Source: Streptomyces cellulosae | GTDB taxonomy: Bacteria; Actinomycetota; Actinomycetes; Streptomycetales; Streptomycetaceae | NCBI GenBank assembly: GCA_014655195.1 | Contig: BNBH01000023.1 | Coordinates: 1 to 46,128, forward strand | Length of the DNA: 46,128 bases | Direction: 5' to 3' | Part shown: positions 32,728 to 40,285 of the stretch, in pieces | Layout of the letters: the number at the start of each line of letters is the position of its first letter | Numbering within the stretch: the stretch's first letter is position 1 | Notes under the pieces: model-generated | What the model was told of the DNA's origin: nothing | The model's input: the letters and a program-made list of their open reading frames with translations, nothing else | Databases searched by the model: none | Translations under genes and position numbers: made by a program

Positions 32728-34029
32728 ATGAACCGTTCCCTCGACAGAAGATCAGCCTTCCGCCTGTTCGGCGCCGCCGGAGTCGGCCTGGGACTCGCCG
32801 CCTGCGCCGGACCCGGCGGGGGTTCCTCCGGCGCCTCGGGCGGCGCCTCCCCTTCCGCGCTCGCCACCTCCGGCCCCGTGAAGGGCACCGTCTCCTTCGC
32901 GCACTGGCGGGCCGAGGACAAGGCGGTGTTCGCCGACCTGATCAAGGCGTTCGCGAAGAAGTACCCCGACGCGGGCGTCGAGCAGGACATCGCGCCCTCC
33001 GCCGACTACCAGTCGACCGCCCTGCGCCGCATCCAGGGCTCCAAGACCGGTGACGTCTTCACCGCCTTCCGGGGCGCGCAGTTCGAGCAGATGGTGAAGG
33101 CCCGCGTGTACGCGCCGCTGACCGGGACCGAGCTGCTGGACCGCTACCAGAAGAACCTCATAGGCCCCGGCGCGCAGGGCGGCACCCAGTACGGGCTGCC
33201 CTACCAGCTCGTCTTCAACATGCCGCTCGCCAACACCGACGCCCTCGACAAGGCCGGTCACACGAGTGCGCCCAAGGACTGGGACGGCTTCCTCCAGCTC
33301 CTCGACGACCTCGCCGCCAAGGGCTACACGCCGATCGCCTGGCCGGGCGGCGACTCGGCCAACGCGGGTCAGCTGCTCAACCCGATGGTGATGAACAACG
33401 CGCCCACCGACGACGCGTTCGCCCGCATCGAGTCCGGCGACTACAAGGTCACCGACGACTGGTTCCTCACCACGCTGGAGCAGTACGCGCAGCTGCGGCC
33501 CTACTTCCAGGAGCGGGCCACCGGCTCCAGCACCGACGCCACCGCCCAGCTGTTCGCGTCCGGCCGCGCGGGGCTGCTCGCCACCGGTTCCTTCCAGATG
33601 GCGAGCGTGCGCGCGCTGGGCGCGAAGTTCCCCTTCGACCTCGTCGCGCCCGTCACCACGACCGCGGCGAAGGCGAAGTACGAGGGCGTCTTCAACACCA
33701 CCTTCATCCTCGGCGTCAACACCGCCACCGAGGTACAGCCGGCCGCCCACGCGTTCCTGGAGTTCCTCAGCGACCCCGAGCACGCGGGCGCCTACGCCAA
33801 CGGCACCGGGCAGCACCTGACCGTCGAGGGCGTCGAGTACACCAACGCCGACCTCAAGGCGGTCGAGCCCTGGCTGACCCGGAAGACGCTGCTCGCGCCG
33901 CGTTTCCAGTTCCTCGACCTCGACATCCGCACGGCCGTGGAGAACGCCACGGTGGCCGTCGTCGGCGGCAAGAAGCCGGCGCAGGCGGCCGAGGAGGCCC
34001 AGCGTGTCATCGACCAGAAGCGGTCGTAG
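32728..34029 (+). CDS. CUT1 ABC transporter sugar-binding lipoprotein
   Basis: 433 residues from ATG 32728, with AAGGA upstream. Lipoprotein signal: basic RRSAF, hydrophobic RLFGAAGVGLGLAAC with the lipobox cysteine at about residue 26, then a Gly/Ser linker. Family 1 extracellular solute-binding fold: VSFAHWRAEDKAVFADLIKA, GDVFTAFRGAQFEQMVKARV, GLPYQLVFNMPLANTDALDK, SGRAGLLATGSFQMASVRAL, AFLEFLSDPEHAGAYANGTG. It should deliver a sugar or sugar derivative to the two permeases encoded next. Context (sulfur leader, SsuD-like enzyme) suggests a sulfonated sugar such as sulfoquinovose or its glyceride; this is inference. The next gene starts inside it (26-base overlap). Confidence 0.88.
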   Translation: MNRSLDRRSAFRLFGAAGVGLGLAACAGPGGGSSGASGGASPSALATSGPVKGTVSFAHWRAEDKAVFADLIKAFAKKYPDAGVEQDIAPSADYQSTALRRIQGSKTGDVFTAFRGAQFEQMVKARVYAPLTGTELLDRYQKNLIGPGAQGGTQYGLPYQLVFNMPLANTDALDKAGHTSAPKDWDGFLQLLDDLAAKGYTPIAWPGGDSANAGQLLNPMVMNNAPTDDAFARIESGDYKVTDDWFLTTLEQYAQLRPYFQERATGSSTDATAQLFASGRAGLLATGSFQMASVRALGAKFPFDLVAPVTTTAAKAKYEGVFNTTFILGVNTATEVQPAAHAFLEFLSDPEHAGAYANGTGQHLTVEGVEYTNADLKAVEPWLTRKTLLAPRFQFLDLDIRTAVENATVAVVGGKKPAQAAEEAQRVIDQKRS

Positions 34030-34897
34030 ACGGCGTACGGCGCGGGCACTGTGGTTCTTCCCGGTGCCCGCCCTCGCCCTCTACCTGTTCTTCTTCGTCT
34101 ACCCGGTTCTCCAGGCGGTGCAGTACTCGCTCACCGACTGGGACGGCTACAGCGCGGACTACGCCGACGTCGGGCTGCGCAACTTCACCCGGCTCGCCAC
34201 CGGCGACGACACGTTCGCCAACGCGGTCGGCAACAACCTGAAGCTGACCGTCACCGTCGTCCTCGCGCAGACCGCGCTGGGGCTGCTGCTGGCACTGTGG
34301 CTCGTCCGTACCACGCGGGCGTCGACGCTGCTGCGCGCCGTGTTCTTCCTGCCTACGGTGCTGTCGTCGGTGTCGGTCGCGTTCGTGTGGCGGTTCGTCT
34401 ACGACCCCGACGGCGGGCTGCTCAACTCCGTGCTGCGCGCAGTGGGGTTGGACTCGCTGCAGTCGGTGTACCTCGGCAACCCGGACACCGCCGTGTTCTG
34501 GCTGGCGCTGACGCAGGTGTGGTTCCACGCGGGTCAGATGATGGTGGTGTTCATCGCGGGGCTCCAGGCGATACCCAAGGAGCTGTACGAGGCGGCCGAG
34601 CTGGACGGCGCGGGGCGCTTCGCGCGCTTCCGGTACGTGACGTGGCCGCTGGTCGCGCCGGCCACCGCCATCGTCGTCGCGTACACCACGGTGCAGTCGT
34701 TCAAGGCGTTCGACCTCGTGCTCGGCCTCTCGGGCAATCCGCCGAACCCGGCGCTGGACATCCTCTCCACCCGTATCTACACCACCTTCTCCAACAACCA
34801 GTTCGGCTACGCGGCCGCCCAGTCCCTGGTGTTCATGGCGCTCATCGCGCTGGTCACCCGGGTGCAGCGGCGGGCGATAGGGAGGGCGACCCGATGA
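34004..34897 (+). CDS. CUT1 sugar ABC permease (MalF type)
   Basis: 297 residues from GTG 34004, overlapping the binding-protein gene by 26 bases. Six membrane helices are expected, e.g. WFFPVPALALYLFFFVYPVL, LKLTVTVVLAQTALGLLLAL, AVFFLPTVLSSVSVAFVWRF. The EAA loop that docks the ATPase is present: ELYEAAELDGAGRFARFRYV. It pairs with the permease encoded next. No ATPase gene is present in the operon, as usual for Streptomyces CUT1 systems that share MsiK. Confidence 0.9.
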   Translation: MSSTRSGRRRRTARALWFFPVPALALYLFFFVYPVLQAVQYSLTDWDGYSADYADVGLRNFTRLATGDDTFANAVGNNLKLTVTVVLAQTALGLLLALWLVRTTRASTLLRAVFFLPTVLSSVSVAFVWRFVYDPDGGLLNSVLRAVGLDSLQSVYLGNPDTAVFWLALTQVWFHAGQMMVVFIAGLQAIPKELYEAAELDGAGRFARFRYVTWPLVAPATAIVVAYTTVQSFKAFDLVLGLSGNPPNPALDILSTRIYTTFSNNQFGYAAAQSLVFMALIALVTRVQRRAIGRATR

Positions 34898-35724
34898 ACC
34901 GGACCAGCCGGACTGTCAAGCTCACCCGTCCGCTGTTCATGGCGGTGGCCGCCTGTGTGGTCGTTCTGCCGTTGCTGGTCGTGGTGTTCGGTACGTTCAA
35001 GACGCTGCCGGAGCTGTTCGACGCGCCGTTGGCTCCGCCGTCGTCGCCCACGCTGGACAACTACCGGGCGGCCGTGGAGGACGGGGGGCTGGGCGCGGCG
35101 TTCCTCAACAGTGCGATCGTCACCGCGGGGGCGGTGCTGTTGACGCTCGCTGTGGCGAGCCTTGCCGCGTTCTTCTGCGCGCGTATGCCCGGGCGGGTGG
35201 GGTGGGCTGTCTTCGGGGTGCTGGTGGCTGGGTTGGCGGTGCCTGCTCAGGCGGCGATTGTTCCGCAGTACGTGCTGTTCGACAGGCTCGGCCTGACCGA
35301 CTCCCTGCTTGGACTCGTCCTCGTCGACACGGTGACGACGTTGCCTACCGCTGTGTTCATTCTGGGTGGGTTTCTGCGGACGGTGCCGGATGAGCTGTAC
35401 GAGGCGGCCGAGTTGGACGGGGCGTCACCGCTGCGGGCGTTCCGGTCGCTGGCGTTGCCGCTGATTCGGCCGGCGCTCGCGACCACCGGGATCTTCCTGT
35501 TCGTCATGGACTGGAATGATTTGTTGTATCCGTTGCTGTTCGTGCGGTCGCAGGAGAATCGGACGCTGCCGCTCGCGTTGCTGGATTTCCAAGGCGAGTT
35601 CCTCACCCGTTACCCGTTGCTCTTCGCCGGCGTCGTGATCGCCTCGGCGCCGGTGGTCGTGGTCTATGTGCTGCTGCAGCGACAGTTTGTGGCGGGGTTG
35701 ACGGCGGGGGCGGTTCGGGGCTGA
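34894..35724 (+). CDS. CUT1 sugar ABC permease (MalG type)
   Basis: 276 residues from ATG 34894, overlapping the previous stop (ATGA). Membrane helices include LFMAVAACVVVLPLLVVVFG, LNSAIVTAGAVLLTLAVASL and PLLFAGVVIASAPVVVVYVL; the EAA loop is ELYEAAELDGASPLRAFRSL. Typical MalG C-terminus FVAGLTAGAVRG. This is the last gene of the leader/SsuD/ABC operon. Transcription probably ends in the inverted repeats at 35743-35881. Confidence 0.9.
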   Translation: MNRTSRTVKLTRPLFMAVAACVVVLPLLVVVFGTFKTLPELFDAPLAPPSSPTLDNYRAAVEDGGLGAAFLNSAIVTAGAVLLTLAVASLAAFFCARMPGRVGWAVFGVLVAGLAVPAQAAIVPQYVLFDRLGLTDSLLGLVLVDTVTTLPTAVFILGGFLRTVPDELYEAAELDGASPLRAFRSLALPLIRPALATTGIFLFVMDWNDLLYPLLFVRSQENRTLPLALLDFQGEFLTRYPLLFAGVVIASAPVVVVYVLLQRQFVAGLTAGAVRG

Positions 35725-35742
35725 GTGTGCGGGTGGGTGGGG

Positions 35743-35881
35743 GCTGGTCGCGCAGTTCCCCGCGCCCTTCAGGCGCGCCGAGTCCCTGCGGGTTACAGGG
35801 CGGGGTGAAGGGCGCGGCAACCCACAGGTGGCCGTGCGTGTGGGGGTTGAGCGCGCGGTTCCTCGCGCCCCTTCAGGCTCG
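35743..35881. repeat. REP-like GC-rich repeats with hairpin between convergent genes
   Basis: The motif GTTCCCCGCGCCCTTCAGG (from 35755) recurs as GTTCCTCGCGCCCCTTCAGG (from about 35858). An inverted copy, TGAAGGGCGCGG (35806-35817), can pair with CCGCGCCCTTCA (35760-35771). Such CGCAGTTCCCCGCGCCC sequences are scattered through Streptomyces intergenic regions. Here they sit between two convergent genes and may serve as a bidirectional terminator. Confidence 0.6.
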
Positions 35882-35940
35882 TTCGTTCTCCGTGGCTGGC
35901 ATCCGTGCGGGTCCGTGCCCCGCGCCCCGTCCGGGGCGTT

Positions 35941-36948
35941 TCAGGTGCTCGCTCGTTTCACGAAGCGGTGGGCTGCTCTCAGCACCTTCTGGTGTCTCTG
36001 CCTCGTGCCGTTCACGTCCTCCAGCAGCGCCGTCACCGCCAGGTGGGCCAGTTCTCGTTTGTCCGGGGCGACCGTTGTCAGGGGTGGGGCCATATAGCGG
36101 GACGCTTCTATGTCGTCGAAGCCGATCACCGCCAGGTCGGCCGGTATCGACAGGCCTCGGTCCCGCGCCGCGTGCAGGACTCCCTCCGCCAGCGTGTCCG
36201 CGAAGCAGAAGACCGCGTCCGGCGGGTCGGGGAGGTCCAGCAAGGCGTCTGCTGCGGTCGCGCCGTCGGATCGGTGGTAGGCCGTGACCGGTGGGGCGAG
36301 TGTCTCGTCGTAGGTGAGGCCTGCCGCTTCGAGGGCCTCGCGGTAGCCGGCCAGCCGGGTCGCCGACGTCGCGGCGTTCGGAGCCGGTTGGCGGCCGACC
36401 ACGCCGATCCTGCGGCGGCCCCGGGCCAGCAGATGCTCCGTCGCCTCGCGAGCCGCCGCCGTGTTGTCGACGGTGACGTGGGGGCAGGGCAGGTCGTGGA
36501 CGCGTTCGCCCAGCAATACCAGCGGGGCGGGATCGGCTGCCCGGGCGGCCGCCCGGTCGTCCAGGGCGAGTGGGCTCAGGATGATGCCGTCGACCATCGG
36601 GTCCGTATGGCCGAGCGCTATCTCCAGCTCGGCCTCGGGGCGGCCGCCCGTCACCTCCACCAGCAAGGTGCAGTCACGGGCCGCCGCCTCCCGCAGCACG
36701 TGCTCGGCCAGCTCCGCCCAGTACGGCATGGTCAGTTCGGGCACGGCAAGGAGCAGGACCCCGCTGCGGCCCGTACGGAGCCTGCGCGCTGCCGAGTTGG
36801 GCCGGTAGCCCAGCTCCTCCACCGCCCGCTCCACCCGCTGCCGCGTCGCCTCCGAGAAGCGCCCGGTGCCCCGCACCACATTGGAGACGGTCCGGATGGA
36901 CACCCCGGCCCGCTCCGCCACCTCCCTGAGCCCCGTCACCGTGCGCAT
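35941..36948 (-). CDS. LacI-family repressor of the beta-glucoside locus
   Basis: 335 residues from ATG 36948. N-terminal LacI HTH: GLREVAERAGVSIRTVSNVV (about 6-25) plus hinge helix NSAARRLRTGRSG. The effector domain is periplasmic-binding-like: VLLLAVPELTMPYWAELAEH, VDGIILSPLALDD, HVTVDNTAAAREATEHLLAR, DAVFCFADTLAEGVLHAARD, DLAVIGFDDIEASRYMAPPL. It is the last gene of a minus-strand set of binding protein, two permeases, GH1 and regulator, 91 bases after the GH1 gene. This is the CebR-like layout with the regulator distal. It probably binds the GAGAGCGCTCTC sites before GH55 and GH81, with a beta-glucoside as inducer (inference). Confidence 0.88.
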   Translation of the reverse strand: MRTVTGLREVAERAGVSIRTVSNVVRGTGRFSEATRQRVERAVEELGYRPNSAARRLRTGRSGVLLLAVPELTMPYWAELAEHVLREAAARDCTLLVEVTGGRPEAELEIALGHTDPMVDGIILSPLALDDRAAARAADPAPLVLLGERVHDLPCPHVTVDNTAAAREATEHLLARGRRRIGVVGRQPAPNAATSATRLAGYREALEAAGLTYDETLAPPVTAYHRSDGATAADALLDLPDPPDAVFCFADTLAEGVLHAARDRGLSIPADLAVIGFDDIEASRYMAPPLTTVAPDKRELAHLAVTALLEDVNGTRQRHQKVLRAAHRFVKRAST

Positions 36949-37039
36949 CGGCCCAGCGTAAGGGCGGGATGAGGCAGCGGGAGCCCGTCAACGGCACTGC
37001 TGTCACCCGTTGTTCACAATCGAAGGGCACCCCGTCCTG

Positions 37040-38398
37040 TCACGCCGCCCTGCGCACCCGCTCCCCATGCCCCCGGATGATGTCCGCGTACCGGTGCCCC
37101 GACCCCTTGATCGTGCGCGCCTGCGTGGCGTAGTCGACGTGGACCAGCCCGAAGCGCTTGTCGTAGCCGTACGCCCACTCGAAGTTGTCGAGCAGGGACC
37201 AGGCGAAGTAGCCGGCCAGCGGCGCGCCCTTGCGGGCGGCGGAGGCGCAGGCGGCGATGTGCCGGGTCAGGTAGTCCTGGCGCTCGGGGTCGTCGACCGT
37301 GCCGTCGGGACGGACAACGTCGGGGAACGCGGAGCCGTTCTCGGTGACGTAGAGCCTGCGGGCGCCGTACTCGTCGGTGAGACGCAACAGGAGGTCCTCG
37401 ATGCCGGTCGGGTCGATCTCCCAGTCCATGCCGGTGCGCGGCACGCCGTCGCGGCGGACGGCCGCGGCGTAGGGGGCGGGTCCGTCCGGGTCGGTGGCGA
37501 CCACCTGCGGGAAGTAATAGTTCAGGCCGAGCCAGTCGAGCGGGGCCGCGATGGTCTCGAGGTCGCCGGGCCGTTCGGGGAGGTCGACGCCGTAGACCTC
37601 GCGCATGTCGGCGGGAAAGCCGCGGCCGTGGATCGGGTCGAGCCACCAGCGGTTGGTGTGGCCGTCCATGCGGACGGCGGCGGCGCGGTCCTGGGCGCTG
37701 TCGCTCGCCGGGTGGATGGTGGAGAGGTTGTTGACGATGCCGACCTGGGCGTCGGGGGCGGCGGCGCGGATGGCGCGGGCGGCGAGGCCGTGGGCGAGGA
37801 GCAGGTGGTAGGAGGCGCGGACGGCGGCCGTCAGGTCGGTCCGGCCGGGGGCCATCTTGCCCTCGAGGTGACCGATCCAGGCGGAGCACAGGGGTTCGTT
37901 GAGGGTGGCCCAGTGGTGAACGCGGTCGCCGAGGCGTTCGGCGACGGCGGAGGCGTAGGCGGCGAAGTGCTCGGCGGTGTCGCGCTCGGGCCAGCCGCCG
38001 CGGTCCTGGAGGGTCTGGGGCAGGTCCCAGTGGTAGAGAGTGACGGACGGGGTGATGCCGGCTTCGAGAAGCCCGTCGACGAGCCGGTCGTAGAAGGCGA
38101 GGCCCTTGGCGTTGACCGGGCCGTCGCCGCCGGGCACGACACGCGGCCAGGCGGCGGACAGCCGGTAGGCGTTGGCGCCGAGGCGGCTCATCAGGGCGAT
38201 GTCCTCGCGCCAGCGGTGGTAGTGGTCGCAGGCCACGTCGCCGTGGTCGTCGTTGTCGATGCGGCCGGGGGTGTGCGAGAAGGTGTCCCAGATCGACGGA
38301 GAACGGCCGTCCTCCGCCACGGCGCCCTCGATCTGGTAGGCCGAGGTGGCCGTGCCCCACAGGAAGTCGTCGGGGAGGGCGGCGTAGTCGATGGTCAC
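37040..38398 (-). CDS. GH1 family beta-glucosidase
   Basis: 452 residues from GTG 38398, with GAAAGGA upstream. GH1 signature LPDDFLWGTATSAYQIEGA at the N-terminus; acid/base Glu168 in ATLNEPLCSAW; nucleophile Glu353 in LYVTENGSAFPD; substrate-binding WSLLDNFEWAYGY near 420. No signal peptide, so it acts in the cytoplasm on imported di- or oligosaccharides, producing glucose. Its place after a CUT1 importer and opposite a secreted beta-1,3-glucanase suggests laminaribiose or laminari-oligosaccharides as substrate. Cellobiose cannot be excluded. Confidence 0.92.
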   Translation of the reverse strand: MTIDYAALPDDFLWGTATSAYQIEGAVAEDGRSPSIWDTFSHTPGRIDNDDHGDVACDHYHRWREDIALMSRLGANAYRLSAAWPRVVPGGDGPVNAKGLAFYDRLVDGLLEAGITPSVTLYHWDLPQTLQDRGGWPERDTAEHFAAYASAVAERLGDRVHHWATLNEPLCSAWIGHLEGKMAPGRTDLTAAVRASYHLLLAHGLAARAIRAAAPDAQVGIVNNLSTIHPASDSAQDRAAAVRMDGHTNRWWLDPIHGRGFPADMREVYGVDLPERPGDLETIAAPLDWLGLNYYFPQVVATDPDGPAPYAAAVRRDGVPRTGMDWEIDPTGIEDLLLRLTDEYGARRLYVTENGSAFPDVVRPDGTVDDPERQDYLTRHIAACASAARKGAPLAGYFAWSLLDNFEWAYGYDKRFGLVHVDYATQARTIKGSGHRYADIIRGHGERVRRAA

Positions 38399-38424
38399 GG
38401 AGGTCCTTTCGGGGCGGGGGGCGG

Positions 38425-39285
38425 TCACTTGACGGCGCCTGCCGTCAGGCCGGCGACGAGGTAGCGCTGGAGGAGCAGGAACCCGGCGACCACGGGGACG
38501 CTCACCACGAGGGAGGCGGCCATGATCTGGTTCCAGTACACGTCGTTGAGGGTGGAGTAACCCTGGAGGCCGACCGCCAGGGTGCGCGTGGTGTCGTTGG
38601 TCATCACCGAGGCGAAGAGGACCTCGCCCCAGGCGGTCATGAAGGCGTAGACGGCGACGGCGACGATGCCGGGCACGGCAGCCGGGACGACGACGCGGAA
38701 CAGCGCGCCGAGCGGGCCGCAGCCGTCCACGAGCGCGGCCTCGTCCAGGTCGCGCGGCACGGAGTCGAAGTAGCCGATCAGCATCCAGATGGAGAACGGC
38801 AGCGAGAAGGTCAGGTACGTCAGGATCAGGCCGCCGCGGGAGCCGAACAGGGCGATGCCGATGGCGTTGCCGATGTTGACGTAGATGAGGAACAGCGGGA
38901 GCAGGAACAGGATGCCGGGGAACATCTGCGTCGACAGGACGGTCACCGTGAAGACGCGCTTGCCGCGGAACGCGTAGCGGCTGACGGCGTACGCGGAGAA
39001 GACGGCGATGACGACCGAGCAGACGGTGGCGGCGCCCGCCACGATCAGCGAGTTCACGAAGTAGCGGCCGAGCGGCACGGTGGACCAGATGTCGATGTAC
39101 GGGCGGATCGTCAGCTCGGTCGGCAGCCAGCGGAACGAGCCGGTGACGTCGGCGAGCGGCTTCAGCGAGCTGGACAGCATGACGTACACCGGGATCAGCA
39201 CGAAGCCGGTGAGGAGGGTCAGGAAGATCCGCCGTGACCACAGGAACGTGCGGGGCGGAGCCATCGGGGACCGGGGCGTGCTCAC
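38425..39285 (-). CDS. CUT1 sugar ABC permease (MalG type) of beta-glucoside locus
   Basis: 286 residues from GTG 39285, overlapping the previous stop by four bases (GTGA). Six-helix permease: FLTLLTGFVLIPVYVMLSSS, NSLIVAGAATVCSVVIAVFS, MFPGILFLLPLFLIYVNIGN. The EAA loop is DLDEAALVDGCGPLGALFRV. The C-terminus RYLVAGLTAGAVK is typical. It is 26 bases ahead of the GH1 gene, in the same transcription unit. Confidence 0.9.
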   Translation of the reverse strand: MSTPRSPMAPPRTFLWSRRIFLTLLTGFVLIPVYVMLSSSLKPLADVTGSFRWLPTELTIRPYIDIWSTVPLGRYFVNSLIVAGAATVCSVVIAVFSAYAVSRYAFRGKRVFTVTVLSTQMFPGILFLLPLFLIYVNIGNAIGIALFGSRGGLILTYLTFSLPFSIWMLIGYFDSVPRDLDEAALVDGCGPLGALFRVVVPAAVPGIVAVAVYAFMTAWGEVLFASVMTNDTTRTLAVGLQGYSTLNDVYWNQIMAASLVVSVPVVAGFLLLQRYLVAGLTAGAVK

Positions 39286-40271
39286 TGGGCGGTCCTCCGT
39301 CCGCGAGAGGTGAGGGCGAGGTGGACGCCCGTGACGACGAGCAGGAACAGCAGGAGCAGCACCGACATCGCGGAGCCCGTGCCGAAGTTCCAGGTGACGA
39401 AGGACGCCTGGTAGATGTGCACGGAGATCAGGTCGGCGGCCTCGGGCGCGCTCTTGCCGAAGAGGACGTACGGAGTGTTGAAGTCGTTGAACGTCCACAG
39501 GAACAGGACGAGGACCAGCACCTGGTTGACCGGGCGGAGCGACGGCAGGGTGATGCGGCGGAGCTGCTGGACCATGCCGGCGCCGTCGAGGGCGGCGGCC
39601 TCGTACAGCTCGCGGGGGATGTTCTGCAGGCCGGCCATGACGATGAGGAAGGCGAACGGCCAGCCCTTCCACACCGACACGGTGAGCAGGGCGACGAAGC
39701 TGTTGTCGCCGATGAGCCAGAAGGAGGGCTTGTCGGTGAGGCCGAGCTGGTCGTGCAGGACGTGGTTCACCAGGCCGTTGTCGTGCTGGAACATGAACAC
39801 CCAGGTGATGACGGCCGCGTAGACGGGCAGCGCGTACGGCACCAGGAACAGGGCGCGCAGCAGGCCGCGGCCGCGGAAGGTGTCCTGCATGAACACGGCG
39901 GCGGCGGTGCCGATCAGCCAGCACAGGCCGACGGACAGCACGGTGAAGGCGACCGTGACGAGGAAGGAGTGGAGAAGGGCCTTGCCGACGGGGGCGTCGA
40001 AGTCGACGGACACGGTGTAGTTGTCGAGGCCGGCCCAGGGGGCGGTGCTCCAGTCACGGATGTAGAACTGGGTGAGTTCCTTGAAGCTCATCACGATGCC
40101 GATGACCATCGGCACCAGGTGAACGAGGAGTTCGAGGAGCAGCGCGGGCAGGAGCAGCAGGTAGGGCAGTCCGACGCGGCGGAGCCGCCCGGTGCGGCGG
40201 CGGGGGCCGCGCGCCGTACCGGGGGAGCTCTTCCGCACGGTGGCCTCCGCTGCGGGGGCGGTGGCGGTCAT
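39282..40271 (-). CDS. CUT1 sugar ABC permease (MalF type) of beta-glucoside locus
   Basis: 329 residues from ATG 40271, 14 bases after the binding-protein stop. A basic N-tail, then helices YLLLLPALLLELLVHLVPMV, SFLVTVAFTVLSVGLCWLIG and others. EAA loop ELYEAAALDGAGMVQQLRRI. It forms the channel with the permease encoded next. The operon has no ATPase gene; a shared MsiK-type ATPase elsewhere is expected. Confidence 0.9.
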   Translation of the reverse strand: MTATAPAAEATVRKSSPGTARGPRRRTGRLRRVGLPYLLLLPALLLELLVHLVPMVIGIVMSFKELTQFYIRDWSTAPWAGLDNYTVSVDFDAPVGKALLHSFLVTVAFTVLSVGLCWLIGTAAAVFMQDTFRGRGLLRALFLVPYALPVYAAVITWVFMFQHDNGLVNHVLHDQLGLTDKPSFWLIGDNSFVALLTVSVWKGWPFAFLIVMAGLQNIPRELYEAAALDGAGMVQQLRRITLPSLRPVNQVLVLVLFLWTFNDFNTPYVLFGKSAPEAADLISVHIYQASFVTWNFGTGSAMSVLLLLFLLVVTGVHLALTSRGRRTAQ

Positions 40272-40285
40272 GGCGGTGTGGGGAC

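Noticed and set aside
31299..35724. Reading the SsuD-like operon as an ordinary aliphatic sulfonate (ssu) operon
   Set aside because: The transporter genes are CUT1 sugar-type with EAA loops and family 1 binding protein, not SsuA/SsuC-type, so a plain alkanesulfonate role is less likely.
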